Below, piece after piece: positions 43,201-55,100 of a stretch of DNA of 64,000 bases (position 1 is its first letter; the number at the start of each line of letters is the position of its first letter). The notes beneath the pieces were generated by a model. That model had not been told where the DNA came from. It searched no databases and saw only the letters and a program-made list of their open reading frames with translations. Position numbers and translations under genes: made by a program. This DNA comes from Micractinium sp. NFX-FRZ (lineage: Eukaryota; Chlorophyta; Trebouxiophyceae; Chlorellales; Chlorellaceae): the NCBI GenBank assembly GCA_029339195.1, contig JAPTJF010000301.1:1-64000 (forward strand), read 5' to 3'.

Positions 43201-45148
43201 GCAGGCAGGCAGGCAGGAGGAGCAGCGGCTTCCCCAGCACAGCAGCAGGCCCTCTTCAAGCATAGCAGGGGCGCATTGGCGTGCAGCAGCAGAGCTCAAC
43301 GCAGGGCAGGGGCAGGCACGCAGGCAGGCACACAGCAGTGCGTGTGCTGTGCAGCTCCCCGCTCACCAGGCAGAGCAGGGGGACCTCAAACCGCTGGTTG
43401 CCGTTGTCAAACAGGCGCTCGTTCAGCAGGGTGAGCAGCGCATTCAGGATCGCAGAGTTGGCCTGCACAGCGGTGGGGCAGTTTGGGGGGTGAGGTAGGG
43501 GCCAGGGGTGGGAGGGGGTGGGAGGGGACCGGCGGGCAGGAGGAAAACAGGTGTGACCCTCGGCGGCAGAGGTTGGGTTGGGCTGAGATTGGCAGCGGGG
43601 ATGCGCGGTGGGGCGAGAAGCAGAGAGCCTGCTCGTCTTCCCAACTTGGAGAGAAGAGTACACCGTGTGCCTGTGTCATCTTCACCTCGCCACTGCCCGC
43701 CGCGCCCTCATCCCCCATCCAGTACCCCACGCCCCCTACCCACACTCGCCCCCAGCAGCAGCCCCACCTTGAAGATCTCGTCAATGAATGCCACCTCAGC
43801 GGTCGGCAGGTAGCCGTCAATCTGGCGCACATACCTGCGGCGAGGCGGGGAGCAAAGAGTGAGGGTGAGGGCGGGGGTGAAGGTGGACTGTTCGAGCCCG
43901 GCAGCAGCCAGGTAGTAAGCAAGGGATCCGCCCCAAAACATGAGCCTCAGGCGGTGGGTGATGGCATCACTGTCAGCTGACGTCTGCCCGCTGGCCCTCA
44001 CGAACACCAGCACAGCGCTTCGCAGCATGCCAGCCTGACAGGTCGTTCTCCAGGCAGCGGCGCTTGCCCACAGCACAGCACAGCCCACCACAGCACGGCA
44101 CAGCACGGCACAGCACGGCATGCCAGCCTCACAGGTCGTTCTCCAGGCCGCGCATGGACAGGGGCCCAAAGAGCTCTTCGGGGACCGAGAAGCGCGTGAG
44201 GAGGCGCTCATAGTACTTGCCCCCCGTCAGCTTGGCGAGGCGGCGGGAGAGCTCAGACTTGGCGGTGCCGGGCGGGCCCAGCAGCAGCAGGTGCTCGCCG
44301 CACAGCGCGGCCAGCAGCAGCAGGCGGACCTGCAGACCGGGCGGGGGTGAGTGAGGAGGCAGCGGTCGGCAAGCAACGCTGGCGGCGGCTGTGGGCAGGC
44401 AGGCGCCGGGGCAGAGCTCAGGCAGCACCACAGCTGCCTGCTTCCAGAGCCACGCGCCACCCACTACTGCACACGCACGTCAGCCTCCTGGGGCGGGGCT
44501 CCTGGCACCGCCTCTCCCGTCACGACAGCGCCTACACCCCGTCCCTTACACCCCGCCGTTGGGACACGGACATAGAGGTTTTCATACTGATACTAAGCTC
44601 ATTGTTTGATTGCGGGCACCCACTTACCTCGGTCTCGCGCTCCAGCAGGCCGCTCTGCAGGTCCAAAATGGAGGCCTGCACCTTCTGCTTGAGATCGTTG
44701 GCGCCCCCAGACAGGAGGCCCTCCAGCGCCGCCGCCGCGTTGCGCTTGAGCGCCGCAACGTGCGCCTCATCCACAGCGCGCGAGATCTCGGAAATCATCT
44801 CGATGCTGGCGTTGTCTGCGGTGTCAGCTGCCTGGTCGGCACGCACAGCGGCCAGCGGCCAGCCAGCCGGGGCCTGGGCTGCGGCGCCGCCGCCGGGCTG
44901 CGGCTGCCGCCGGTGCTGCTGCTGCCGGCGGGGCGCGTGGCTGCGGTTGGCGCCGGGCCGCTGAACCTGGTGGCTCACCACCATCTGCGGCGGGCGGGCG
45001 GGAGTGTCGGAAAAGAGGTGAGGGCCGAGACCCGTTGTCACACCCGGTGACCGCCTCCCGTAGCCTAAATTGCAGAAAACTTGTGCAAATCGTCGAAAGA
45101 GCTCACCGCTTGGAAGGAGGCCCTCAGGGCCGAGTTACTGACTGCCAT
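40205..45148 (-). CDS. RavA-like MoxR-family AAA+ ATPase
   Basis: Thirteen exons on the minus strand encode about 554 residues: 45148-45107, 44984-44628, 44329-44133, 43834-43768, 43462-43367, 43142-43059, 42781-42642, 42338-42254, 41909-41844, 41535-41443, 41166-41047, 40781-40596 and 40336-40205. All are GT-AG and in phase. Walker A is GPPGTAKS (about 151-158), Walker B AFIDEIFK (about 214-221) and the sensor region ASNELPE (about 256-262), with Arg residues in ALYDRFLIR. The order and spacing match bacterial RavA of the MoxR branch, a chaperone-like ATPase, rather than RuvB or MCM proteins. After the AAA+ core come RRFMKAVKMLQ and EYDCLLLEFVLGQRP, as in RavA, and a helical C-terminus. The N-terminal 130 residues are Gln/Ala-rich. 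Location is unclear. Introns carry three copies of exon edges. Confidence 0.82.
40449..40466 (-). repeat. intronic copy of the RavA exon 13 acceptor and start
   Basis: Plus-strand cagcaggtcctcagcctg repeats 40322-40339 with one change. On the coding strand this is the acceptor AG plus the first codons of the last exon. The copy sits about 110 bases upstream in intron 12 and still has a cag acceptor. Confidence 0.65.
41714..41750 (-). repeat. degenerate intronic copy of the end of RavA exon 9
   Basis: The sequence cacctgcctgcagcaccttgaccgcc resembles the exon 9 end and donor at 41841-41868 (cacctgcagcatcttgactgcc), with a four-base insertion and a few substitutions. It lies in the following intron. 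Confidence 0.5.
43189..43217. repeat. (GGCA)n array in RavA intron 5
   Basis: Seven or so tandem ggca units. Simple repeat. Confidence 0.8.
44025..44059 (-). repeat. intronic copy of the end of RavA exon 3 and its donor
   Basis: This 35-base stretch repeats 44118-44152 with two changes. The original holds the last exon codons (GLENDL) and the donor GTGAG; in the copy the donor reads GTCAG. It lies about 93 bases into the intron. Confidence 0.85.
44083..44125. repeat. intronic cacggcacagcacgg repeat (RavA intron 3)
   Basis: Tandem cagcacggca units. On the coding strand this reads tgccgtgctg, similar to minisatellites in NHX intron 15 and TFIIIC90 intron 12. It fills the space between the true exon 3 end and its copy. 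Confidence 0.65.
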
Positions 45149-45927
45149 CTTTAGGACCCTCGCTTCCAGAAGCTCACGCTCGCTGCAAAGAGTTGCGTGG
45201 ACAAAGCAAAGGTCGACTAATGTGCCGGGAAAGCCCTGCGCCACCGCCTCATCCAGGGTGCATCCGTTCTTCCTGCTACGCCCGCTGTGCTGATCCTGCT
45301 GATTGTGCCCAAGTGTGCCTCATTGAGGAGATGGGGAATGCCACTAACCCCTGTACTCATGGCCGCCCCTTGCAAGTGAGAGAAACCCCACTGAGACTGC
45401 CTTGTTTGGCTTTGGGCTCTTGTTCGCCGAATACGTCAGCAGGGGGTCCCAGCCGCCGCGGTATCTCGCCGCCGGCAGCAGCCTGGCTGGACGTGGTGCC
45501 AGCAGCTGCATGGCTGAGAGAACCCAAAACGCAAATCTTGCTGCGTTCAATTGTTTCTGAATGCGAGAACTAAAGGCAGATCACCCTTCGATGTGCCCCT
45601 GCTTTCATTGGTTGGGTGTTTGTAACGGCTAGCGGCAGAGTGCGCTCTGTTTGGCAGCAGCTGTGGGTACAGCGCAACAGCACGATGCTTGCAGCCTCGT
45701 TTGCCAGCAGTCGTGATAACCATGCCTTGGTGCCTTGCAAGCTGCACACAGCATCGCCTTGCCTCACCCCACCTGGTGGGGGCGGCGCCCCGTGGCGGGA
45801 CAGCTCAGCGACATTGGAAATTCAAGGGCGCAGGCGCCTGGCGCAACTACCGATCGCTTGCGGGACGCGCACATATGCTGTGAGCGGCCCTGCAAGGGCG
45901 GCAGGGGCTCCCACACAGCTGCCAAAA
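45149..45927. other. divergent intergenic region, RavA-like to TFIIIC90-like
   Basis: Promoter region of both genes. An in-frame extension upstream of 45928 is open back to 45616 but low in sense, so it is taken as leader. No TATA-like box seen. Confidence 0.45.
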
Positions 45928-48900
45928 ATGACACAAACTTTTGCCGACGCAATCGGGCTCTCCAGCCGCCCGGTCGGCCCTAACGCCGTCCAATGGTCTG
46001 CCGACGGCGTGCTGGCCGTGGCCGCCGCACACTCCGTCGTGCTGCTCAGCCCCGGCGACCTGCAGGGCCCACGGGGCTTCGCAACGCCGGGAAACGAGTG
46101 CGACGTGACCATGCTGCAGGCGCCGGGAGCCCCGAAAGAACCCTCGGCCGAGGCGCTGCACGAGGTGACGCACCTGCGGGTCGCCGCCATGGTCTCCCCC
46201 TACCCGGCGCTGCAGTCGCACCTCCTGGTGCGCAGCCTGGGCTGGTCGCCCGCCGGCTGCGCTCAGGCTGCTGGCTGCCTGCTGGCAATGGTGACCAGCG
46301 ACCACCAGGTGGGCTGGGGAGGTTTGCAGGGAGGGGCCAGCAGAGCAAACGGGAGTGGGGCGGTCACGCACTCGGCCTACGTTCTACCGCCCTCACAACA
46401 AAACATCCCCCCAGCGCTGCTTGCCTCCTCCGCCTCGCACCTTGCTGCGTGTCGGAACCCTGTCGCCCGCCAACTTACACTGGCGCTGACACAGCCTTAC
46501 AAGCTAGCCCCTCCGCCTCGTCCCCGCCGGCAGGTTCTGGTGTACGGGCCGCCTGCCGAGCCCAAGAGCGAGTGGCAGCAGGTGGCAGACCTGTCGCTGC
46601 TCCTACTGGATCACTTGGAAGCCTCAGGCTGGCAGGAACTGGAGCAGCAGCCGCCGGAGGCGCCTCCCGGCCAGGAGGGCGCAGCGGCGGGCGACGGCGG
46701 CGTGCTGCGGCTGCGGGGCGGCGGCAGCAAGCGCAAGCGGGCGTCTGGGGCGGGGGGGAAGGCCCAAGCGGCGGCGCCGCAGCCGGGAGGGGAGGCCGCC
46801 AAGGCTGCAGCTGCTGCTGCACAGGGGCCGGTGTTCCTTCCGGAGGCGGCGTTTGATGTGGCGGTGGGGCAGGCGGTGGAGGTGCGTGGACTGGGAGTGG
46901 CAGAGCTGCCTGGCTGCTGGGGTGCAGGCGGGTTGTGCAGGCCGCAAGGCAGCAGCGTGCCACGCAGCAGAGGGCAACGCGTCGCTCTGCCTGGCTGCTG
47001 AGAGCTGTCTCCTGAGCGATGCATCCACACATGAAATCTAGCGCAAACTGATGGTGCCGCCTTCTCACCCTGCAATGCCCTGCCCGCCACCCCAACCAGC
47101 CTACCGTGTCCAACCTGGCCCCACCCTTCTGCTGCTGTTTTGTGTGTGTGTGTGCTCCCGCAGGTGACGTCGCTGGAGGACGGCCTGGAGGGCTGCTGGT
47201 GGAGGGGCTCCGTGGAGCAGCTGGAGCACGGCTGGGCACTGGTGGTTTTTGAGGAGCTGACCGACGGAGATGAGGAGGGCAGCCCGGCACTTCGCGAGTG
47301 GTTCCCGGTTCCAGGGCAGCGGCAGGGGCCGAAGCCCGAGCCACACGGGGCGGGAGCGGTGCACCAAGCCAAGGATGGGCCGCAGCTGCGCCCGGTGCCG
47401 CCGCAGGAGGTAAATGCCTCGGTGTGCTGCCGTTGTGCCCGCTTCCCTGCCCCCGCTGTGGTGCCGCCATTGTTTCCCGGCCAGCACACCCTGCATCACC
47501 TGCGAGGCTCTGGACAGCTGTGCGTGCGCCATTGCCGGCAGCAAGCTGCCACGCAGGCGGCCTCCTGCATCCTGTGCCACTCATCTTGCCCCGACCATCC
47601 CTTGGCACCGCCTGTGCAACGGCCTGCAGGAGTGTGGCGCCGGGGAGGCGCGCGCTGTGGGCGACACCTGCGACTGCTTCATCAACGGCGGGTGGTGGGA
47701 GTGGTGCCAGGTGGTGGGGGTGGCAGCGGGGGCTGACAGGGTGGATGTGGAACTGCAGGCGGGGCCGGTGCTGGAGCGGCACACCGTGGGGCTGGCGCAC
47801 TGCCGGCGCACGCTGCGCTTTGCTGGCGGCCGCTGGCAGGCAAGCCCGCCCCAAGCGGCGGCGGCGGCAGCAGCAGCGGCTGGGCAGCAGGCGGAGGCAG
47901 GAGAGCCTCCCGCCAAGAAGCGGAGAGGCGGCGGCAAGGAGGGTGGCAGCAGCAGGAAGGGAAAGAAGGGGGCAGCGGCAGCAGCAGAGGCAGCGGCAGG
48001 AGCGGCGGCAGCAGCAGCAGCAGGGGCGGCAGCGGCTGCTGCCGCAGCTGGGGAGCAGCCAGGGGGCGAAGAGCTGCTGGCAGCTGGTGCTGGCGAGAGC
48101 GATGCGTCTGGCGCAGCAGCGGCAGCCGCGGCCGCCGGCACTCTCATGGCCGCTGCTGCCTCAGCGCCCACTGGCGGCAAGGGCAAGGGCAAGGGGCGGC
48201 GCTCGGCGGCCGCCGACGGCGCTGGTGCTGCGACGCCCTCCGCTGGTGCTGCTGCTGCCAAGAAGACGCCTGGCAAAGCGGTAGCGGAGTACCAAGTCCC
48301 AGCAGACTTTGACAGTAGTCTGCTGCCAGGCGTCGACCTAACCAGCGTCAAGTCCGCCCGCACCTCCATCCCCCAGGCATTTGCCCGCCGCTTCCTGCTG
48401 CTGCGGCGCAGCGTGCCCGCTGCCGGTGAGCTGCCAGCCGGCATGTGGGGTGGATGTAGAGCGGGTGTGGGTGCTGATGGGGCGGAGGGGGGTGCTGGTC
48501 TGGCTTGCGTGCGTGCTGCTTGCTGGCTTGCTTGCTGGCTTGCTTGCTGGCTTGCGTGCTGGCTTGCTGGCTTGCTACCGACTTGCTTGCTGGCTTGCGT
48601 GCTGGCTTGCTGGCCTGCTGCTGGCTTGCTTCCTGATGCCAGCAGAGTCTGTGGTGTGGTCGCAGCTGAGTGCCAGCAGTGCATGCGACGCAGGCATTCT
48701 TGCCCCTGTGCTGCAGTCGGCGGCTCACACTCGTCCCTGCCTGCCTGTCCTCCCTCCTGCGCCCCCCGCCTGCCCGCAGAGCTGCCCAGCTACCCCAACA
48801 CCAGCAGCCACCTGAAGGGGCGCGACGCAGAGCTGATCAGCCAAGTGGTGGCCGAGATACTGCATGTGTGAGAGGGTGGGGGTGGCGTGGTGTGAGGGGG

Positions 48901-49334
48901 TCCCGCCAGGCCGCTCTGCAGGCACGGTGCTGCACCCCCGCTCTTGTGTATGCACGCACAGATTGCTCTCCTCCGTTTTTTTGTTTTGTTCAGAGTTGTT
49001 ACAATTACAAACGCATCAAAATTTGGAGCGACTGAGTTGCAGTTCTGTTGTGGTGCAGGCACGGCGCTGAGCTGGACAGGTTGCACCCCCACCTGAACAG
49101 TGCCAAGTGGATCAACACAGACGGGCGGGCGCGGCTGCGCCTGGTGTGGGACCGCACACGGTGGGCGGGCTGATTGGGACCAGGGGTTCCACGGCTGAGC
49201 GGCTCTCTCTGGCTGCGCGGTGGTGCCTCATTGAGTGCAAGCACATGCGTTGGGATTAGACGCAGAGTGTGGGTTGGCTTTTGGGCTGTGTTGGCAGCAA
49301 CATGTGCGCCACCTCTTGACACTCCGGCCTGTGC

Positions 49335-49371
<37 letters not shown>

Positions 49372-52121
49372 TCTTCCTCATCTGACATCCATGCCTGCTC
49401 CCGTTGCTTTTGTGCCCCCTGCCCCCTGCGCCCGCAGCAACAAGCTGCTGGGAGGCTTCAAGATTTGCGATGAGGATGCCTCAGAGGCAAGCGAGGTGAG
49501 GGAGAGGGCATTAATATGCTGCCTGTCGCACCCCATGCCGTGCTGCACGCTGCGCAGTTGGCCTGCACGCGTGGCACGTGACTTGCACGCTGTGCGCCAG
49601 GCAGCATCATGTGTAGCAGAAAGCCGAGGCAGTTGCCTGCCACACCCAGCGTTCTGAGCATGTGCCCACGCCCATATGGACAGGAGGAGGAAGAGGAGGA
49701 GGAAACCGAGGTCGGCGGCGGCGTCAGTGGAGCGCCATCAGGCGCCGCTGGCGGCGGGCAGCAGGAGGATGATGAGCAGACGGCGAGCGAGGGAGAAGGA
49801 GGAGGGGGCACGAGCAGGCGCGGGTTGCGCCGCGGCAGCACCATCGGACGCTCTGGCAGCGCGCCCGCTCAGCTCGACTTCCCGCCCCACCTGCCGCCGG
49901 AGGGCTTCAGGCAAGCCCAGCTGAGCATGCATGTACGCATGCACAGGAGCTTGCGCGCCTGTGCGGAGGCAATGACATGGGGGAAGGGCTATCGTTGGAT
50001 GGGTGTCCAGTAGGCCAGGTGGCTGGTGCGCCACCTGCCGCCCCACCTGCCGCCCTCTCTTCACTCCTGCCCGCCATCTGAGCCCGTCCTGCTTGTGCCT
50101 CCCCACACCTGCCTGCCTGCCTGCCTCCTGCTCTTCCACACCTGCCTGCCTGCCTGCCACCTGCCCTTTCCCCCGCCTGGCCTGCGCCCCTCGCCTGCAG
50201 CTGGCGGGAGCTGCCGGGAGTCGACCCCTCCAACGACGCGAGCGCCAAGCGCACGCTGGCGCTGGGCGCAGTCAGGCGCTTCATCAATCTGCGGGCCGAG
50301 GTGAGCACGCGTACTCCCGTGGGGCATTTGGGGTGAGGGCTAGGGTGGTACATGCTGTGTGGCTTCCTGCGGTTGCCGACCGTGGGCAGGCATGCTGCAT
50401 GCAGGCCTGCGTGCGTGGGCAGCACAATCGGCATGGCTGCGGCTGCTTGTTGCTGCCGCTGCTGCCCCGCTGCCCTGCCTCCGCCCTCCCCTGCTGATCT
50501 CGCCTTGCCCCTACCGTCATTGAAAACTCCTGGCACATCTGCCTCGGCGCGCACATTGGGTGAACTGCTGCTGCTCTGCCTTCAAGCAAGCTTGAGCGGT
50601 GCTCCTGTGCCTGGCCACCTTATGACGTCATCAACACTTATCTGATGCAGTATGACGAAGATGAGCTGCCTGACTATCCGATGAGCAGCAGCCACCTAAA
50701 GGGGCGGGACGCCTGGCTGGTGGACCGAGTCACGCGGGAGTACTGCTTTGCCTACTCCCAGGCAAGCAGCTGGCAGTGGTTGAGGAGTGTTTGCTTTCGT
50801 GCACACATCTAGCGTCAGCCTGCAGCGGTTGCAGCAGAGGCAGACGCACGAGAGCAACATGTGGGGGCCCATAGCCTGCACTTTGATGCCAATGAGTGAT
50901 GGCGTGATGTTGCCCTGCCTCACCTATCCTTGCAATCCCCTTGCCTGCGCCGCTGCCCCTCGCCTGCAGCTGCTGAGCGACATGAAGTGGACCCCCAAGG
51001 CCTTCCAAACCAATTGGCTGAGCAGGTAAAGCCCCGGCTGAGTGGATGACCGGCCGGCCAGACGTCTGCTGTACTGCCGCCCTGCTTCCTTGCTGCCTGG
51101 CTGCCTGGCTGTCTGGCTGCGGCTGCTCGGCCTGCATGAGGGGGCCTGCACCTGCGCCTGCGCCTGCGCCCGCAACGCACCCTAGTCTATTCATGCCCTC
51201 CCGCTCCTTCCTTCCTTCCGCACCTTCCTTGTCCACCATTCTTTGCCGGCATGCAAGCACGCCCACACCCGCTGCTCATGCAACCCCCGCTTCTCCTGCC
51301 CTCCCTCTTGTCCTGCCAGGCTGCGCGACAAGTGGGACCGGGTGCAGAACAAGGTGCAGGAGGGGTTCAGCCTGGAGCCAGAGCCGGTTGAGCAGGACGT
51401 GCTGCTGGCGGTGGGAGACGAGGCGGCGGGAGGCGCGGCGGAAGAGGTGGCAGAAGGTGCGCTGGTGTGCTGTGGTGCTGCGCTGCATGCTGCGCTGTGC
51501 TGCGCATGCTGTGCTGTTCTGTGCGGTCTTCTGCTGCGCTGAGCCACAGTGCGTTGCACGCTGTGCTGTGCTGCGCTGTGCTTCACTATATGGGTTGGCG
51601 TGTGTGTGCCACGCGTGCTCCCAGGGATCCAATCTCACGTTGCCGGTAGCCCCGCAGGCAGGCAACCTCACGCTCACTTTCCCTCTCCTGCGCTGTGCTG
51701 CTTGCCTCCCTGCAGGCGCGGCGGCGGCAGCCACGCCCGCCCCCGGCCGCGGCCCGCGCTTGCAGCACCGGCCATCCACCACTCACCCCAGAAAGAGCGC
51801 TGGAGCGGGTGGGGCATCGAAGAAGGGTCGTAAGGTGCGGGTGCAGGTGGAAGGAGAGGAGGAGGATGAGTCGGATGGCGGCAGCCAGGGGACGGCCCCT
51901 CTGACGGTAGGCAGTGTTCGGCGGAGAAAGGACTTGGCTGCACCCACGGCTGCCGCTCGCGAGCGGCGGGACGGCGGGGCGGTGCTGTCAAGCGCTGCCT
52001 ACCAGCGGCGGGCGATGGGAGTCAGCTCCCTCTGCTGCTCCTGGTCACCAGTGGTTCCGCTGCCAGCCGAGGCGGCAGCGGGGGCAGCAGATGGGGGGAC
52101 TGCTGCCGCAGAGCAGCAGGC

Positions 52122-52152
<31 letters not shown>

Positions 52153-55100
52153 GCAGAGCAAGAGCAGCAGCAGGGGGCCCATGAGCAGCAGCGCTGCTGC
52201 TTCCTGGCTGTGGGCGCCAAGGGGGGGCGCATCTGGCTGTGGCGGTACCGCCTGCCGGGGCGGTACAGCGTGCATGAGCGACAGCGGGACGTCAGCAGCG
52301 CTTTCCAGTTGGTGGCCTGCCTGCCCGGTCCTGTTGAGGCTTGGGTGACTAGCCTGGCCTGGCAGCTGCTGCCTGGCAGCAGCGAGGGCGGCAGCGCCAG
52401 CAGCGGTGAGTGCGGCAGCTTCGTGCTGGCTGCCGGCTACTCGGATGGCTCTGTTGTGCTGCATGGTACCAGGGCTGGCCAGCTGGCCGCCCTGCCCACC
52501 CTGCCGGCCCAGCAGCAGCAGCGCGAGGCGGCAGCAGCGGTAGCGATGCAGCGCTGGGCGGAAGTGTGCCCGCCAGACCAGCGTGGGGTGACAACGCTGG
52601 CGCTACAGCTGGCCCCCAGCAGCAGCAGCAGCAGCGGCGGCGGTAGCAGTGGGCAGCGCCTGCTGGTAGCAGCCGGCAAGATGGCAGGCAGCCTCGCGGT
52701 CTGGCGCAGCGGCGACCTCAGCATGGGCAGCAGCGCAGAGCACGCCACAGCGCTGGGCAAGTGCACGGGCAGCGTGGCGGCTGTGGGTCTACAGGGCACG
52801 CGCCCCGTCACAGGCCTTGCCTGGCTGCCGCCCCACCAGCAGCAGGAGGGGCAGCCGCTGCTGGTAGTATCCACCCAGGAGGGCGCCGTTGCCTGCTGGC
52901 GGCTGGCGGAAGGCGCCTCCACTGCTGCTGCTGCTGATGAGCCAGCGTCGCCTGCAGTGGCACCAGCCAGCAGCTACAGCCTGTCGCTCGTGCGTGCCGA
53001 GGGCAGCCCCCAGCCGTGCGTGCGGCGCAGGAAGCGGGAACAGGGGCACTGTGCCCTGGGGCTGGCTGTCTCTCCTGGAGGCTTGTTTGTGGCCGTGGCG
53101 CGCCTCTCCCTCTCCCCCCTCGCCGAGATGGTCAAGTGAGTGACCGCCATCTGTGGTTCTGTACTGGGGCAAGTGGGCGGCGGGCGGCGGGGAGCGACGG
53201 CCCCTTCCCATGTGTCATGTACTGCTTGTCGTGCAGTGCAGCAAGGCAGGCAGCGGTGCGGAGCCAGGGGCGGGGCTGAGGTGTCTGCAGGACATGGCAG
53301 GGGTGTTGGGTATGGAGCCCATCTTTCCCCCACACTGAGCCGCCCCGCTACCTTCCTGCCCGCCGCCTGGCGGACCGACTTGCAGGTCGATGCAGGTGCA
53401 CGAGCGTGTGGTGCAAGGCATCGTGCAGCTGGACTGCCTGGCAGGCCCTGGGGCCCCTCTGCAGCCGTCAGCCGCAGTGGATGCAGCCCTTGCAGCCCTC
53501 ACCACGCCCACCACCAGCAGCAGCAGCGACGGCAGCAGCAGCGACAGCGGCGAGGCGGAGGCGGCGGCGGCGGCCCTGGCCAGCACGGCTGCGTGGGAAG
53601 TGGCCACAATGCTGCGCCTGCGTGACAAGTGGACGCCGGCGGACGGCGGCGGCGGCGGCGAGGCGGGGCTGGTGCCCCCGCTGGCGCCCCCGCTGCTGCA
53701 GTTCCTGGAGCAGGCGGCGCACGAGGCGGTGCGGCAGGGGGGGCAGGAGGCGGGGGCGGGCGATGCAGGCGAGGGAGAGGTGGAGGCGGTGCTGCCTCGG
53801 GTGCCGCCGGGCGCGTGGCGCATGCTGCAGCTGGCCACGGCGCTCCGCCACCTGCTGGATCCGTCCCGCGTGGCGCGCAGCCAGCAGCAGCGCGCCAAGA
53901 AGCAGCCTCGCAAGACGGGCGGGGATGCGGCGCAGCCGCCGCTGCTGCCGCTGGTGCGTCAGATCAAGGAAGAGGAGGCGGCGGCGGCACGGCAGGCGCA
54001 GCAGGCGGCGCTTCTGGCAGCAGAGCGTGCACAGCAGGAGGCGGAGCGGGCACGGCAGGAGGCGCAGCGGCGGGCGCAGCAGCCGCAGCCTCTGTCTCCG
54101 GAGCAGCTGGCGCAGCACGGCGCCTTTGCCTCTCTCATGTTCGGCCCACCCCTCCAGGAGCTGCCCCCTCCTCCCCAGCAACCGCAGCAGCAGCAGCCCC
54201 AACAGCCGCTGCCGGTGTGGCAGCAGCGGCACCTTGATGCGGCAGCTGAGGGCAAGGGGGAGGAGAGCCAAGAGCAGCTGCTGGCTGACTGGGCGGCAGC
54301 CACGGAACGCAACGAGATGCTGCTGCTGCAGCGCCAGTTGCATGCCTCGCTGGTGGCCGCCCTGCCAGACGATGACGAGGAGGAGGAGGAGGAGGAGGAG
54401 GAGGTGGAGGGCATGGAGGTTGATGACGGCAGCAACGGTGGCAGCGGCGGCAGGGTGGCAGCAGCAGCGGCAGCGGCGGCGGCAGGCGGCAGGGACGGCG
54501 GTGAGGAGGGGGAGCGGCTGAGTCAGCTGCTGCGGGCCGACTGGATCACGTTGAACGTGCAGAACCTGCTGCCAGAGATGGATGTGCTGGCTGCCAGGCA
54601 AGCATGCTGTGCGGGGAGGGCGCTGCTGCCTGCATGCCGTGTGGGATGGCGCTGACATCACTCAGCCACTCAGTTGATGCACGGTGAATGCATGCCGGGC
54701 TGGCAGCATGCACTGGGCAGCGTGGCTGCGGCGCTGCCGTGTGAGCTGTGCATCCTCACCTGCCCTCCAGCCTGCACGCATGCACGCATGCATCGCCCTC
54801 TCCTCACTGGCTCATGGTGGTGCCGCCTGCTGCAGGGTGTACATGCACGCTGGCATGGGTCTGCCCGACGGCAGCAACATGCCGGCACGGGAGGCGAGCG
54901 CCCTGTTTGGCGGCGCGCCCGTCCCGGTGTCGGGGGCAGGGGTGGCAGGCGCCACATCAGCGCAACTCGAGGGTGCCTCGCTGCCCCGCTGCGCCGCCTC
55001 CCTGCTGCTGTGCGAGCAGCGGCCGCACTGGGCCTGCCGCGCGTGCGGGCGCAAGTATCGGCGCCCCACGATGGCGCCAGCGCCGGCGGGCGGCTCTAGC

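Noticed and set aside
42528..43265. Plus-strand frame opposite RavA exons
   Set aside because: Shadow of the minus-strand gene, whose exons are phase-consistent and carry the AAA+ motifs.
48501..48632. Regular repeats in TFIIIC90 intron 4 considered as a CRISPR-like array
   Set aside because: Units are contiguous, imperfect and without unique spacers; it is a minisatellite in a eukaryotic intron.
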